64,000 nucleotides of DNA from Streptomyces sp. NRRL F-4489 (lineage in GTDB: Bacteria; Actinomycetota; Actinomycetes; Streptomycetales; Streptomycetaceae): positions 1-64,000 of the forward strand of contig NZ_LLZI01000158.1 in NCBI RefSeq assembly GCF_001509485.1, read 5' to 3'. Below, piece by piece: positions 1 to 8,345 of this stretch (within the stretch, counting starts at the first letter, position 1; every line of letters begins with the position of its first letter). The translations under genes were made by a program, and so were the position numbers. The notes under the pieces were generated by a model. The model was not told the DNA's origin and searched no databases. It was given only the letters and a program-made list of their open reading frames with translations.

Positions 1-475
1 CTCCAGGGGCGGCGGGGCTTCCAGGGGCGGCAGGGTCTCCAGGGGCTGCGGGGTCTTCGGGCGCTGCGGGGGCGCCGGGATCCGTTGGGGCCTGGGGCTC
101 GACAGTGGTCTGGGGCTCGATGGTGACCTGGGGGGCGGCGGTGACCTGGGAGTTGGTCGTGGCCTGCGGGCCCGCAGCGCCCCCGTGAACGGCTCCTGGG
201 TGAGCGGCACCCAGACGAGCGGCCCCCTGTTGAGCGGCCCCCGCCAGCACGCCGTCCAGCGGCAGCGACTGCGTGTGGCCCGGCAGTTCGCCCGCGCGTA
301 CCGCACCGGCCCCCGCGACCGGCCCCCCGGCCACCGGCCCGGCCCCCGGCCCGATCCCCACATCGGCTCCGCCCCCCGCCGCCCCCAAGGCGCCGGCCGT
401 CGCCGCCGGGTGGGAGGGCAGGAGGACGGCGGCCGTGCACGCGGCGCCGAGGCAGGTCGCGAGGAAGGGGCGCAT
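1..475 (-). CDS. Secreted protein, 5' part only (possible peptidoglycan-recognition amidase)
   Basis: Only the first 158 codons lie in the window; the gene continues leftwards past base 1. The ATG is at 475. Residues 1-27 form an export signal with an AlaXAla end (ATAGA). It is followed by a Gly/Ala-rich stretch, the sequence GELPGHTQSLPLDG (about residues 62-75), and a low-complexity tail of QVT/QTT and then repeated DPAAPG units. Start sites of Streptomyces N-acetylmuramoyl-L-alanine amidases of the PGRP type often carry a similar GELPGxTQSLPL segment, and a wall amidase would suit the LCP neighbours. The catalytic domain is not visible, so the function is inference. It is divergent from the TIGR03089 gene with 148 bases between them. 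Confidence 0.6.
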   Translation of the reverse strand, partial: MRPFLATCLGAACTAAVLLPSHPAATAGALGAAGGGADVGIGPGAGPVAGGPVAGAGAVRAGELPGHTQSLPLDGVLAGAAQQGAARLGAAHPGAVHGGAAGPQATTNSQVTAAPQVTIEPQTTVEPQAPTDPGAPAAPEDPAAPGDPAAPGSPAAPG

Positions 476-623
476 GGGAAATCCTGGACACGGGGCGGGG
501 CGGCGCGCCATCGCTGGTCTGACGGGCCATCGGCCGATCCGGTGGCCGCCCGGGGCGTACCGGAGGCGTACCGCGGGCCTTCCGGACTGACCGCCGGCGG
601 CCGGCGCGCGTACCCTGGCGGCG

Positions 624-1382
624 ATGAACGCCACCGATCGCACCCCCGCCGACCTGCTGGGTTCCGCGCTCGCCGCGGACCCGGCCCGCCCGCTGGTGAC
701 CTTCTACGACGACGCCACCGGCGAACGGGTCGAACTCTCCGTCGCGACCTTCGCCAATTGGGTGGCGAAGACCGCCAACTACCTCCAGGGCGATCTGGCC
801 GCCGAGCCGGGCGACCGGCTGGCGCTGCTGCTGCCGGCCCACTGGCAGACCGCCGTGTGGCTGCTGGCGTGCGCGTCGGTGGGCGTGGTCGCGGACGTCG
901 GGGGCGATCCGGCGGCGGCCGATCTGGTCGTCAGCGGTCCGGACGCGCTCGACGCGGCGCGGGCCTGCTCCGGGGAGCGGGTGGCGCTGGCGCTGCGTCC
1001 GCTGGGCGGCCGGTTCCCGCAGCCGCCGGCGGGTTTCGCGGACTACGCGGTGGAGGTGCCGGGCCAGGGCGACCGTTTCGCGCCGTTCGTCCCGGTGGAT
1101 CCGTCGGCGCCGGCGCTGGTGGCCGGCGGTGTCGAGCTGACCGGCGCGGAGATCGGGGCGCGGGCGCTGGCGGACGCGGCGGCGTCCGGGATGCCGCCGG
1201 CGCCGCGGGTGCTGTCGGGCCTGCCGTACGACTCCTGGCAGGGCCTGTCGTACGGGCTGTACGCGCCGCTGGCGGCGGGCGGCTCGGTGGTGCTGTGCCG
1301 GCACGTGGAGCGGCTGGACGAGGCGGCGCTGGCGGAGCGTACGGCGGCGGAGAAGGTGACGTTCACCGCGCCGCGCGCCTGA
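624..1382 (+). CDS. TIGR03089 family protein (AMP-binding-like N-terminal fold)
   Basis: A 252-residue protein that resembles the N-terminal half of acyl-adenylating enzymes (opening with DLLGSALAADPARPLVTFYD and a lipid-cofactor-like LALLLPAHWQTAVWLLAC segment) but lacks the SSGTTGxPK nucleotide loop and the C-terminal lid. This matches the actinobacterial TIGR03089 family, whose members lie beside LCP genes and have no established activity. It is probably not a functional ligase. The ATG at 624 begins the recognisable family N-terminus. The gene stands ahead of the LCP array in the same direction, 300 bases upstream of the first LCP gene. Confidence 0.8.
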   Translation: MNATDRTPADLLGSALAADPARPLVTFYDDATGERVELSVATFANWVAKTANYLQGDLAAEPGDRLALLLPAHWQTAVWLLACASVGVVADVGGDPAAADLVVSGPDALDAARACSGERVALALRPLGGRFPQPPAGFADYAVEVPGQGDRFAPFVPVDPSAPALVAGGVELTGAEIGARALADAAASGMPPAPRVLSGLPYDSWQGLSYGLYAPLAAGGSVVLCRHVERLDEAALAERTAAEKVTFTAPRA

Positions 1383-1682
1383 GCCCGGCGGCAGCACCGG
1401 CGCACGGGCCACGGCCCGGCCCGCGAAGCGGCCGCCGCCCCACCGCACGCCCGACCGGGACCGCCCCGGCCCCCGAAGCAGACCTCACCCCCACACCCCT
1501 TCCCCGAGGCTCCCCTCCCCCATCCAGCCGACCCCCCTTCCCTCCGGGCGGGCCGCCCGGCCCCGTTGGCGCCATGCTCGGTGTACAGGCCCGATGGGCG
1601 CGGGCATCCCCGGTGGGGGCCGTCGGTCCGCCGTCCGGTGGTGGCCGGCGCGGGGCCGCCGGCTCCGTGAGGAGGGACGCAG
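1383..1682. other. 300-base gap between the TIGR03089 gene and the first LCP gene
   Basis: Very C-rich DNA without a credible reading frame. The only feature I can support is the ribosome site GGAGGG at 1671-1676, six bases before the GTG of the LCP gene. A promoter is likely but I cannot place one. Confidence 0.5.
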
Positions 1683-2930
1683 GTGACCGAGAGCCCCGAG
1701 AACCCGCCACCGCCCGGCCGCCGGCGTTCCGGGAAGCCGGCGCGGTTCCAGGGGTGGCCGGAGCGGCCGGCGGGGGTGCTGCGGACGGACCGGCCGGGGC
1801 CGCCGAGGACGCCGCCGGCCCGGCACCGGCGGTGGCTGCGGGCCGGGGCGCTGGCGCTGGCCGTGGCGGTGCCGGCGTCGGGGGCGCTGGGCTGGGCGAT
1901 CTGGACGCGGCTGAACGGCAACATCCGCTCGGACAGCGCCACCGAACGGGAGCTGGAGAAGTACGAGTCGGAGCGGCCGCCGGCGGGCCCGCCGAACGCG
2001 CAGAACATCCTGCTGATCGGCTCGGACAACCGGTCCGGCGCCAACCGGGAGTACGGGACGGACACCGGGACGCAGCGGTCGGACACCACGATCCTGCTGC
2101 ATCTGGCGGCGGACCGGCGCAGCGCGACGGCGGTGAGCATCCCGCGGGACCTGATGGTGGCGGTGCCGCACTGCAAGCGGGCGGACGGGCAGGAGTCGGC
2201 GGCCCGGACGGCGGAGTTCAACTGGGCGTTCGCGTACGGCGGGGCGGCGTGCGCGATCCGTACGGTGGAGCGGATGACGCGGATCCGCGTCGACCACCAC
2301 ATCATCGTGGACTTCACCGGGTTCAAGAACATGGTGGACGCGGTGCACGGCGTGCAGCTGTGCCTGGCGCGGCCGATCCGGGACGAGGAGGCCCATCTGT
2401 CGCTGCCGGCCGGGCGGCAGACGCTGGACGGGGAGGCGGCGCTGGGGTTCGTCCGGGCGCGCAAGTCGCTGGGGGACGGCAGCGACACCCAGCGGATGGC
2501 CCGGCAGCAGCAGTTCCTCGGGGCGCTGGTGAAGAAAGTGCAGAGCAATGGTGTGCTGCTGAATCCGATGCGGCTGTATCCGGTGATGGACGCGGCGACG
2601 AGTTCGCTGACGACCGACGCGGGTCTGGCGTCGCTGCGCGGGCTGTACGAATTGGTGCGCGGTATGCGCTCCATTCCCACCGCGCAGGTGCGGTTCCTGA
2701 CCGTGCCGCGTACCGAGTACCGCTACGACCCCAATCGCGATGAGCTGGTGCAGCCGGACGCGGAGCGGCTCTTCTCGCGGCTGCGGAAGGATCAGCCGGT
2801 CGCGGTGGCGCCGCGGCGGGCGGGCGACGGGAAGCCGCGCGGGGCGGGGCGGGCGGCGCGGCCGGCGCCCGCCGGGAGTGCGGTGCCGGTCTTTCCGGGG
2901 AGCACCGCGGAACACGCGGCCTGCGAATAA
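1683..2930 (+). CDS. LCP family glycopolymer transferase 1 (no LytR_C domain)
   Basis: 415 residues. A Pro/Arg-rich cytoplasmic tail (1-50) is followed by one membrane segment (about 52-74) and an extracellular LytR-CpsA-Psr domain (about 104-300). Family landmarks are visible: NILLIGSDNR, SDTTILLHL, VSIPRDLMV, the VDHHIIVDFTGF segment, and FVRARK followed by RMARQQQFL. The Asp/Arg residues of these motifs bind metal and pyrophosphate in characterised members. LCP enzymes move teichoic-acid-like or capsular polymers from an undecaprenyl-diphosphate carrier to peptidoglycan outside the cell. No LytR_C domain follows, only a basic Arg/Pro-rich tail. The start is GTG with GGAGGG six bases upstream. 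It is the first of five LCP paralogues in this region. The exact polymer is unknown. Confidence 0.93.
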   Translation: MTESPENPPPPGRRRSGKPARFQGWPERPAGVLRTDRPGPPRTPPARHRRWLRAGALALAVAVPASGALGWAIWTRLNGNIRSDSATERELEKYESERPPAGPPNAQNILLIGSDNRSGANREYGTDTGTQRSDTTILLHLAADRRSATAVSIPRDLMVAVPHCKRADGQESAARTAEFNWAFAYGGAACAIRTVERMTRIRVDHHIIVDFTGFKNMVDAVHGVQLCLARPIRDEEAHLSLPAGRQTLDGEAALGFVRARKSLGDGSDTQRMARQQQFLGALVKKVQSNGVLLNPMRLYPVMDAATSSLTTDAGLASLRGLYELVRGMRSIPTAQVRFLTVPRTEYRYDPNRDELVQPDAERLFSRLRKDQPVAVAPRRAGDGKPRGAGRAARPAPAGSAVPVFPGSTAEHAACE

Positions 2931-3238
2931 AGACGCCGCAAAGGGTTCCGGGGAACGGCGAAGAAAATGGGCGGATTGCCCGGTTGTAGGGAAGTGGAAT
3001 GTGTCACGGGCGTCGCTCGACGCTGAAGTGGGCGGATAGTGTGAGCGATCCGGTCGGCCCGACCAGCCGGCCGCCGACCGCTGCCCGGGCGGCCCGGCGC
3101 CACCGGAATCGGCGACCGCGCAGCGACCGGAACAGCAACCGAAACAGCAACCGCAACCACCCGACACACGATCGACCGACCGACCGAGCGCCTTGAGGGG
3201 ATGGCGCCGCGTGGTACCGACGGAGGACTCAAGGCACC
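2931..3238. other. 308-base gap between LCP genes 1 and 2
   Basis: The first third (about 2931-3010) is unusually A-rich for this genome, and a low-complexity run of CAGCAACCG and CGACCG repeats lies at about 3128-3190. GGAGG at about 3222 is the ribosome site for the GTG at 3239. The A-rich part is a likely promoter area, but no hexamer pair is convincing. No gene seen. Confidence 0.4.
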
Positions 3239-4996
3239 GTGGACGCGCAAGGCCGTGGGCAGGCGGACGACAACAACGTCGACCCCGCCGATCAGTGGGT
3301 GTTCGATCCGGACACCGGCAACTACGAGCTGCGGACCGACCCGTCGGGTCGGCCCCCGGCCCGGCCCGACGACCGGCCGGCGCGCGGGAGATGCGGGGCC
3401 GCGGGCGGTGCGGGCGGCGAGGACACCGACACCCGGCCGCTGCCGGTGCAGCGCGGCCGCCGCAAGGGCGCTGACGCCGGGGCCGGTGAAGCGGCGGGCG
3501 GCCGGGCGGCGCGCCGGGCCGCGGCCCGCAGCGGGTCCGGGCCGGCGGGCCGGGGCGCGGCGAGCCGCCGCAAGCCGAAGCGGGCGTCGGGCCGGCGGAA
3601 GGCGCTGTACTGGACGGCCGGGGTCGTGGGCTTCGTGCTCGTCGCCGGCTGCGGCACGGCGTTCGTGATCTACCAGCAGCTCGACGGCAACATCAAGAAG
3701 GTCGATGTCGGCGAGGAGAACGCGGCGGTCACCGACGGGCCGGTGAACCTCCTGGTCATCGGCACGGACGCGCGGACCGGCAAGGGCGACACCGGCTACG
3801 GCGACTCCGGCAGCGTCGGGCACGCGGACACCACGATCCTGATGCACATCTCCAAGGACCGGACGAACGCCACCGCGCTGAGCATCCCCCGGGACCTGAT
3901 CACCGACATCCCGGACTGCCCGACGAAGCAGCCGGACGGCACGACGAAGGTGATCCCCGGTCAGCGGCAGGTGCGGTTCAACACCAGCCTGGGCCAGGAG
4001 GGCCGGGATCCGGGCTGCACGTGGCGGACGGTGGAGAAGCTGACCGGCCTGAAGATCAACCACTTCATGATGGCGGACTTCAACGCGGTCAAGGACCTGT
4101 CGAACGCGGTGGACGGCGTGGAGGTGTGCGCCGCGAAGGACATCAACGACCCCAAGTCGCATCTGCGGCTGTCGGCGGGCCGGCACGTCGTCAAGGGCGA
4201 GCAGGCGCTGGCGTTCGTCCGGACCCGGCACTCGGTGGGGACCGGCAGCGATCTGAGCCGGATCCAGCTGCAGCAGCAGTTCCTGGGGTCGCTGATCCGG
4301 AAGCTGAAGTCGAGCGCGTTCAGCAGCCCGGGGAAGCTGCTGGACGTGGCGCAGGCGGCGACGAAGGCGCTGACGGTGGACACCGGTATCGGCACCGCGT
4401 CGAAGCTGATGGACTTCGGGACCGATCTGAAGCGGGTCGACCTCAACAAGATCACCTTTGCTACCGTTCCGGTGCTGGACAACCCGCGGGACAAGGCGAC
4501 CGTCGTGCTGGACACGGCGAAGGCCGAGCCGCTGTTCCGGATGGTGCAGCAGGACCACGCGCTGGCGAAGGGCGCCGGGAAGGGCAAGGGCGGCAAGGAG
4601 GCGCCGGTGAAGAAGGCGCCGGCGGAGCTGGTGCGGGTCGATGTGACCAATGGCGGCGGGCCGTTCGGCGCGGCGCAGGAGACCGTGGACTGGCTGCAGA
4701 ACGACAAGGGCGCCCGGCTGTCGACCAACGCCGGCAACGCGCCGGAGAAGCTGTCGGCGACGCGGCTGGAGTACGCCCCCAACCAGGCGGACCAGGCGGC
4801 GACGCTGGCGGAGTGGATGGGCCTGCCGAAGAGCGCGCTGAAGCAGACGGCGCGGGACGCCGGTCCGCGGGTGCCGATGAAGCTGGTGCTCGGCAAGGAC
4901 TTCACCGCGCCGGGCACGCCGATCGAGGCGCCGACCGAAACCCCGGCGGGGGTTCAGCACGTCAATGCGGATGACAAGAACATCTGCGCGAAGTAA
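3239..4996 (+). CDS. LCP family glycopolymer transferase 2 with LytR_C domain
   Basis: 585 residues. The long charged cytoplasmic N-terminus includes DPADQWVFDPDTGNYELR and a Lys/Arg-rich stretch. The single membrane segment is at about 122-147, the LCP domain at about 168-357, and a C-terminal LytR_C domain at about 463-557 (beginning LVRVDVTNGGGPFGAA). The core motifs are NLLVIGTDAR, ADTTILMHI, LSIPRDL and FVRTRHSVG followed by LSRIQLQQQFL. It would anchor a polyprenyl-linked polymer to the wall. The role of LytR_C is not established. A Lys/Gly-rich linker (KGAGKGKGGK) joins the two domains. The GTG at 3239 is chosen because GGAGG lies about 12 bases upstream and the family N-terminus VDAQGR begins there. 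It sits 63 bases before the next LCP gene, so the two are probably co-transcribed. Confidence 0.94.
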   Translation: MDAQGRGQADDNNVDPADQWVFDPDTGNYELRTDPSGRPPARPDDRPARGRCGAAGGAGGEDTDTRPLPVQRGRRKGADAGAGEAAGGRAARRAAARSGSGPAGRGAASRRKPKRASGRRKALYWTAGVVGFVLVAGCGTAFVIYQQLDGNIKKVDVGEENAAVTDGPVNLLVIGTDARTGKGDTGYGDSGSVGHADTTILMHISKDRTNATALSIPRDLITDIPDCPTKQPDGTTKVIPGQRQVRFNTSLGQEGRDPGCTWRTVEKLTGLKINHFMMADFNAVKDLSNAVDGVEVCAAKDINDPKSHLRLSAGRHVVKGEQALAFVRTRHSVGTGSDLSRIQLQQQFLGSLIRKLKSSAFSSPGKLLDVAQAATKALTVDTGIGTASKLMDFGTDLKRVDLNKITFATVPVLDNPRDKATVVLDTAKAEPLFRMVQQDHALAKGAGKGKGGKEAPVKKAPAELVRVDVTNGGGPFGAAQETVDWLQNDKGARLSTNAGNAPEKLSATRLEYAPNQADQAATLAEWMGLPKSALKQTARDAGPRVPMKLVLGKDFTAPGTPIEAPTETPAGVQHVNADDKNICAK

Positions 4997-5059
4997 TCCG
5001 GCCGGCCACTGAGCCGGGGCCACCGAGCGCACCGGAACGGAACAACGGGGAGAGAGCGA

Positions 5060-6934
5060 ATGCCGCAGAGCGGTGTGCGCGGTGACGGGCAGCGGCGGGG
5101 GCGCCGGGCGAAACCGGAACCGCTGGGCTGGGCCGACAGCGGCTTCCGCGACCAGGGGCTGCCCCCGGACGCGCCCGGCTGGAGCCCGGACGGGGCGGCG
5201 CCGGGAGCGTCCGGGCCGTCCGGTCCTTCCGGCCCTTCCGGTCCGTCCGGCGGCCCGGCCGCGGGCATACCGGTCCCCGGGATACCGGGCGGTGACGGGC
5301 CATCCCCTGACGGCCCGCCCGCTGACAGCCCGCCCGCTGACAGCCCGTCCACTGACGGACCGTCCGGTGACGGCCCGTCCGGCACCGACGCCAAGGGCGC
5401 GGACGGAAAAGCCGGCCGGCCGCGCCGCAAAGGCCGCCGGGTGCTGCGCTGGACGGCGCTGGGCCTGGGCCTGCTGCTGGTGGCCGGCGCCGGCGGCGGC
5501 TACCTCTACTACCAGCACCTGAACGCCAACCTCCGCAAGGAGGCCCTGGACCTCGGCCCGGGCGGGATCCAGAAGCCCGAGCCGAACGCGTTCGGGCAGA
5601 CGCCGATGAACATCCTGCTGCTGGGGTCGGACGGCCGGAACACCGAGAAGAACATCGAGCTGGGCGGCGCCCGCCAGGACGCCGACCGCAAACCGCTCGC
5701 GGACGTCCAGATGCTGCTGCACGTCAGCGCGGACCGCAGCAACATGTCGGTGATCTCCATCCCGCGCGACACCCGGGTGCTGATCCCGCAGTGCACCGAC
5801 CCCAAGGACGGGCACGTCTACCCGCAGACCACCGGGGCCATCAACGAGTCGCTGCAGCACGGCGGTCCGGGCTGCACCGTCGCCACCTGGAAGGCGCTGA
5901 CCGGCATCTACATCGACCACTTCATGATGGTCGACTTCGCCGGGGTGGTGGACATGGCCGACGCGGTCGGCGGCGTGCCGGTCTGCGTGGACCGGAACGT
6001 CTACTCGCACGACAGCAGGGGCCACGGCAGCGGCCTGAAGCTGACCAAGGGCACCCACTCCGTCAAGGGCGTCCAGGCGCTCCAGTGGCTGCGGACCCGC
6101 TACGGCTTCGAGGACAACACCGACATCGGCCGGGCCAAGGCCCAGCACATGTATCTGAACTCGATGATCCGCCAGCTCAAGCAGGGCACCAAGCTCACCG
6201 ACCCGGTGCAGCTGCGGAACCTCGCGGAGGCGGCGACCAGCGCGCTGACCGTCGATGAGGACCTGGGCTCGGTCAAGCGCCTGTACGACCTGGGCGGCGA
6301 CCTCCAGCGGGTGCCGACCAAGCGCGTCACGATGGTCACCATGCCCTGGCAGTACGGGCCCGGGGAGCGGTACGTCGTCCCGAAGCCGGGCGAGGCGGAG
6401 GCCACGTTCGCGATGCTGCGCAACGACGTCGCGCTGGACGGCCAGGACGCCAAGGGCGCGAAGAAGAAGCCCGAACCGGACCCGGAGCCGTCGGTGCCCA
6501 AGGGGAAGCTGGCGGTCGTGGTGCAGAACGGCACCGGCAGCACCGTCCGCGGCCCGGTGGGCGGCCGCGCCGGCCAGATCCGCGACCACCTCGCGGGGCT
6601 CGGCTACACCGGCGCGACCCAGGACTCCGAGCTGATCAGCCAGGCCGACACCACCCTGGTCTACCGGGACGCGGGGCAGCGGGGCGACGCGCTGGCGCTG
6701 GCCAAGGCGCTGGGGCTGCCGAAGAGCGCGGTGCGCCAGTCGTCGGCGGCGTCCGGGCTGCGGCTGGTGGTCGGCAACGACTGGCGGAGCGGGACGGACT
6801 ACGCGGCGGCGTCCGGCGCGCCGGGCAGCTCCGGCGGGGCGCCGGCCGACAAGGCCCCCAAGAGCGCCGACCCGCTGAACGCGGAGAAGGACTCCTCGGC
6901 CTGTATGACCGTCAATCCTCAGTACTCGTTCTGA
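5060..6934 (+). CDS. LCP family glycopolymer transferase 3 with LytR_C domain and Ser/Pro/Gly repeats
   Basis: 624 residues. The cytoplasmic N-terminus (1-120) is low complexity: four GPS units, then repeats built on PPADS and DGPSG, encoded by short imperfect tandem repeats at about 5213-5375. The membrane segment is at about 127-153, the LCP domain at about 177-370 (NILLLGSDGR, ISIPRDTRVL, WLRTRYGF), and LytR_C at about 481-575 (LAVVVQNGTGS). The ATG at 5060 follows GGGGAGAG. The function would be transfer of lipid-linked wall polymer to peptidoglycan outside the membrane. The last codons and flanking bases are duplicated just downstream (CAGTACTCGTTC at 6920 and 6943). It follows LCP 2 closely and ends facing the GT2 gene. 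Confidence 0.94.
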   Translation: MPQSGVRGDGQRRGRRAKPEPLGWADSGFRDQGLPPDAPGWSPDGAAPGASGPSGPSGPSGPSGGPAAGIPVPGIPGGDGPSPDGPPADSPPADSPSTDGPSGDGPSGTDAKGADGKAGRPRRKGRRVLRWTALGLGLLLVAGAGGGYLYYQHLNANLRKEALDLGPGGIQKPEPNAFGQTPMNILLLGSDGRNTEKNIELGGARQDADRKPLADVQMLLHVSADRSNMSVISIPRDTRVLIPQCTDPKDGHVYPQTTGAINESLQHGGPGCTVATWKALTGIYIDHFMMVDFAGVVDMADAVGGVPVCVDRNVYSHDSRGHGSGLKLTKGTHSVKGVQALQWLRTRYGFEDNTDIGRAKAQHMYLNSMIRQLKQGTKLTDPVQLRNLAEAATSALTVDEDLGSVKRLYDLGGDLQRVPTKRVTMVTMPWQYGPGERYVVPKPGEAEATFAMLRNDVALDGQDAKGAKKKPEPDPEPSVPKGKLAVVVQNGTGSTVRGPVGGRAGQIRDHLAGLGYTGATQDSELISQADTTLVYRDAGQRGDALALAKALGLPKSAVRQSSAASGLRLVVGNDWRSGTDYAAASGAPGSSGGAPADKAPKSADPLNAEKDSSACMTVNPQYSF

Positions 6935-7036
6935 GCAGTCCGCAGTACTCGTTCCGAGCGACACGTCTCTGAACGACACGTCTCCGGGCGGCCGGCCGGC
7001 GGCGGGGTGCGGCCCGGGGGCGCGCACCCCGGGCGG

Positions 7037-8071
7037 CTACTTCCCGGCCGGTGCGGCGGCGGTCCGCACGGCGGGCCGCCGGCTGGCGATGACCTTGCGG
7101 GCCAGCGAGCGCGGGCTGGTGAGGAAGCCGGTGCCCCAGGACATGTGCATGGTGACCAGGGCGACCGGGATCTGCGCGCGGGCCTTGAGCGGAAGGCCCT
7201 TGCCGGCCGGCAGCGAACCCGCGGTGATCGCCGCGAGGTAGCCGGCCGGGACGGCGAAGCCCCAGGGGGTGACGGCGGCGCCGACGACGAGCCCGGCGGC
7301 GATCGCGCACACCGCGGCCGGCGGGGCGAGGTAGCGGAGGTTGATCGACCCGGAGTGGTAGCGGGCGACGACGTGCCGCCACTTGCCGTAGTCCTTGTAC
7401 TGCTTGGCCAGCGCGCGGACGCTGGGCCGCGGCCGGTACTGGACCTTCAGCTCCGGGGAGAACCAGATCAGGCCGCCGGCCTCGCGGATGCGGAAGTTCA
7501 GCTCCCAGTCCTGGGCGCGGATGAACTCCTCGTTGTAGCCGCCCTGCGCTTCGAGGACCTCGCGGCGGAAGACGCCGAGGTAGACGGTCTCGGCGGGGCC
7601 GGCCGCGCCGCCGGTGTGGAAGGCGGCGTTGCCCACGCCGATCCGGGAGGTCATGGCGGCGGCCACCGCCTGCTCCCAGGCGTTCTCGCCCTCGGCGTGC
7701 ATGATGCCGCCGACGTTGGCGGCGCCGGTCTCCTCCAGCAGGCGGACGGCGGTGGCGATGTAGTTCGGCGAGAGCATGCCGTGGCCGTCGACGCGGACGA
7801 CGACGGGGTGCCGGGACGCCTTGATCGCGGCGTTCAGGGCGGCGGGGGTGCGGCCGGTGGGGTTGGGGACGGTGTGCACGCGGGGGTCCTCGCGGACCAG
7901 TTCGGCGGCGATCTCGTCGGTGCGGTCCGTGGAGGGGCCGAGGGCGATCACCACCTCCATCTCGCCGGCGTACTCCTGCTCCAGGATGTGCCGGACCGCG
8001 TTGCGCAGGTGACGTTCCTCGTCGAGTACCGGCATGATCACGGAGACGGCCGGGAGCTGCTGCTGGGGCAT
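7037..8071 (-). CDS. GT2 family glycosyltransferase (ExoA-like)
   Basis: 344 residues. The N-terminal GT-A fold shows VSVIMPVLDEERHL (about 8-21), a DxD-type VRVDGHGM and the QDWELNFRI acceptor motif. One to two membrane segments lie at about 245-300, near AAVCAIAAGLVVGAAV. The arrangement matches membrane-associated succinoglycan ExoA-type transferases, which add sugars from nucleotide donors to a lipid-linked chain on the cytoplasmic face. Sugar and acceptor cannot be read from the sequence. The ATG at 8071 is preferred over upstream in-frame codons because GAGGAA precedes it by a few bases and family similarity starts there. It lies head-to-head with LCP 4 and tail-to-tail with LCP 3, so it may feed the polymer those enzymes attach. 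Confidence 0.87.
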   Translation of the reverse strand: MPQQQLPAVSVIMPVLDEERHLRNAVRHILEQEYAGEMEVVIALGPSTDRTDEIAAELVREDPRVHTVPNPTGRTPAALNAAIKASRHPVVVRVDGHGMLSPNYIATAVRLLEETGAANVGGIMHAEGENAWEQAVAAAMTSRIGVGNAAFHTGGAAGPAETVYLGVFRREVLEAQGGYNEEFIRAQDWELNFRIREAGGLIWFSPELKVQYRPRPSVRALAKQYKDYGKWRHVVARYHSGSINLRYLAPPAAVCAIAAGLVVGAAVTPWGFAVPAGYLAAITAGSLPAGKGLPLKARAQIPVALVTMHMSWGTGFLTSPRSLARKVIASRRPAVRTAAAPAGK

Positions 8072-8345
8072 GGTTCCTCGGGGGTACGGCCCGCTGGCGA
8101 GCCGCCGTGGGGCGGCAGCGCCCGCCGGGAGACTGCGGATTTCCGCCTCACGGTACCGCGAACGGGGGACGCGGTCGGACGGCAACCGGGTGGCCGCGCC
8201 CCGCCCGCCCGGTGTGTGGCGTTTTGCAGGAGATCGTATCGGCTTACGGTGTCCCGGTCCGCTCCGTACCGCACCGTTCCGCGCCCGCGCGGGCCGCCCG
8301 CGCCGGCCCGCAGCCCCCCGTCCCCGTCCACCGCGGAGGTGGCCC

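Noticed and set aside
185..2743. 852-codon open frame on the + strand across the TIGR03089 and LCP 1 genes
   Set aside because: It is Arg/Gly/Pro-rich shadow translation of two genes with clear families in another frame.
5213..5375. Short tandem repeats as a CRISPR array or mobile element
   Set aside because: They are imperfect coding repeats in the low-complexity N-terminus of LCP 3, without spacers.
2792..7027. 1411-codon open frame on the minus strand under LCP 1-3
   Set aside because: Antisense shadow of three recognised LCP genes; His/Arg/Pro/Val-rich, no domain, third-position pattern fits the + strand genes.
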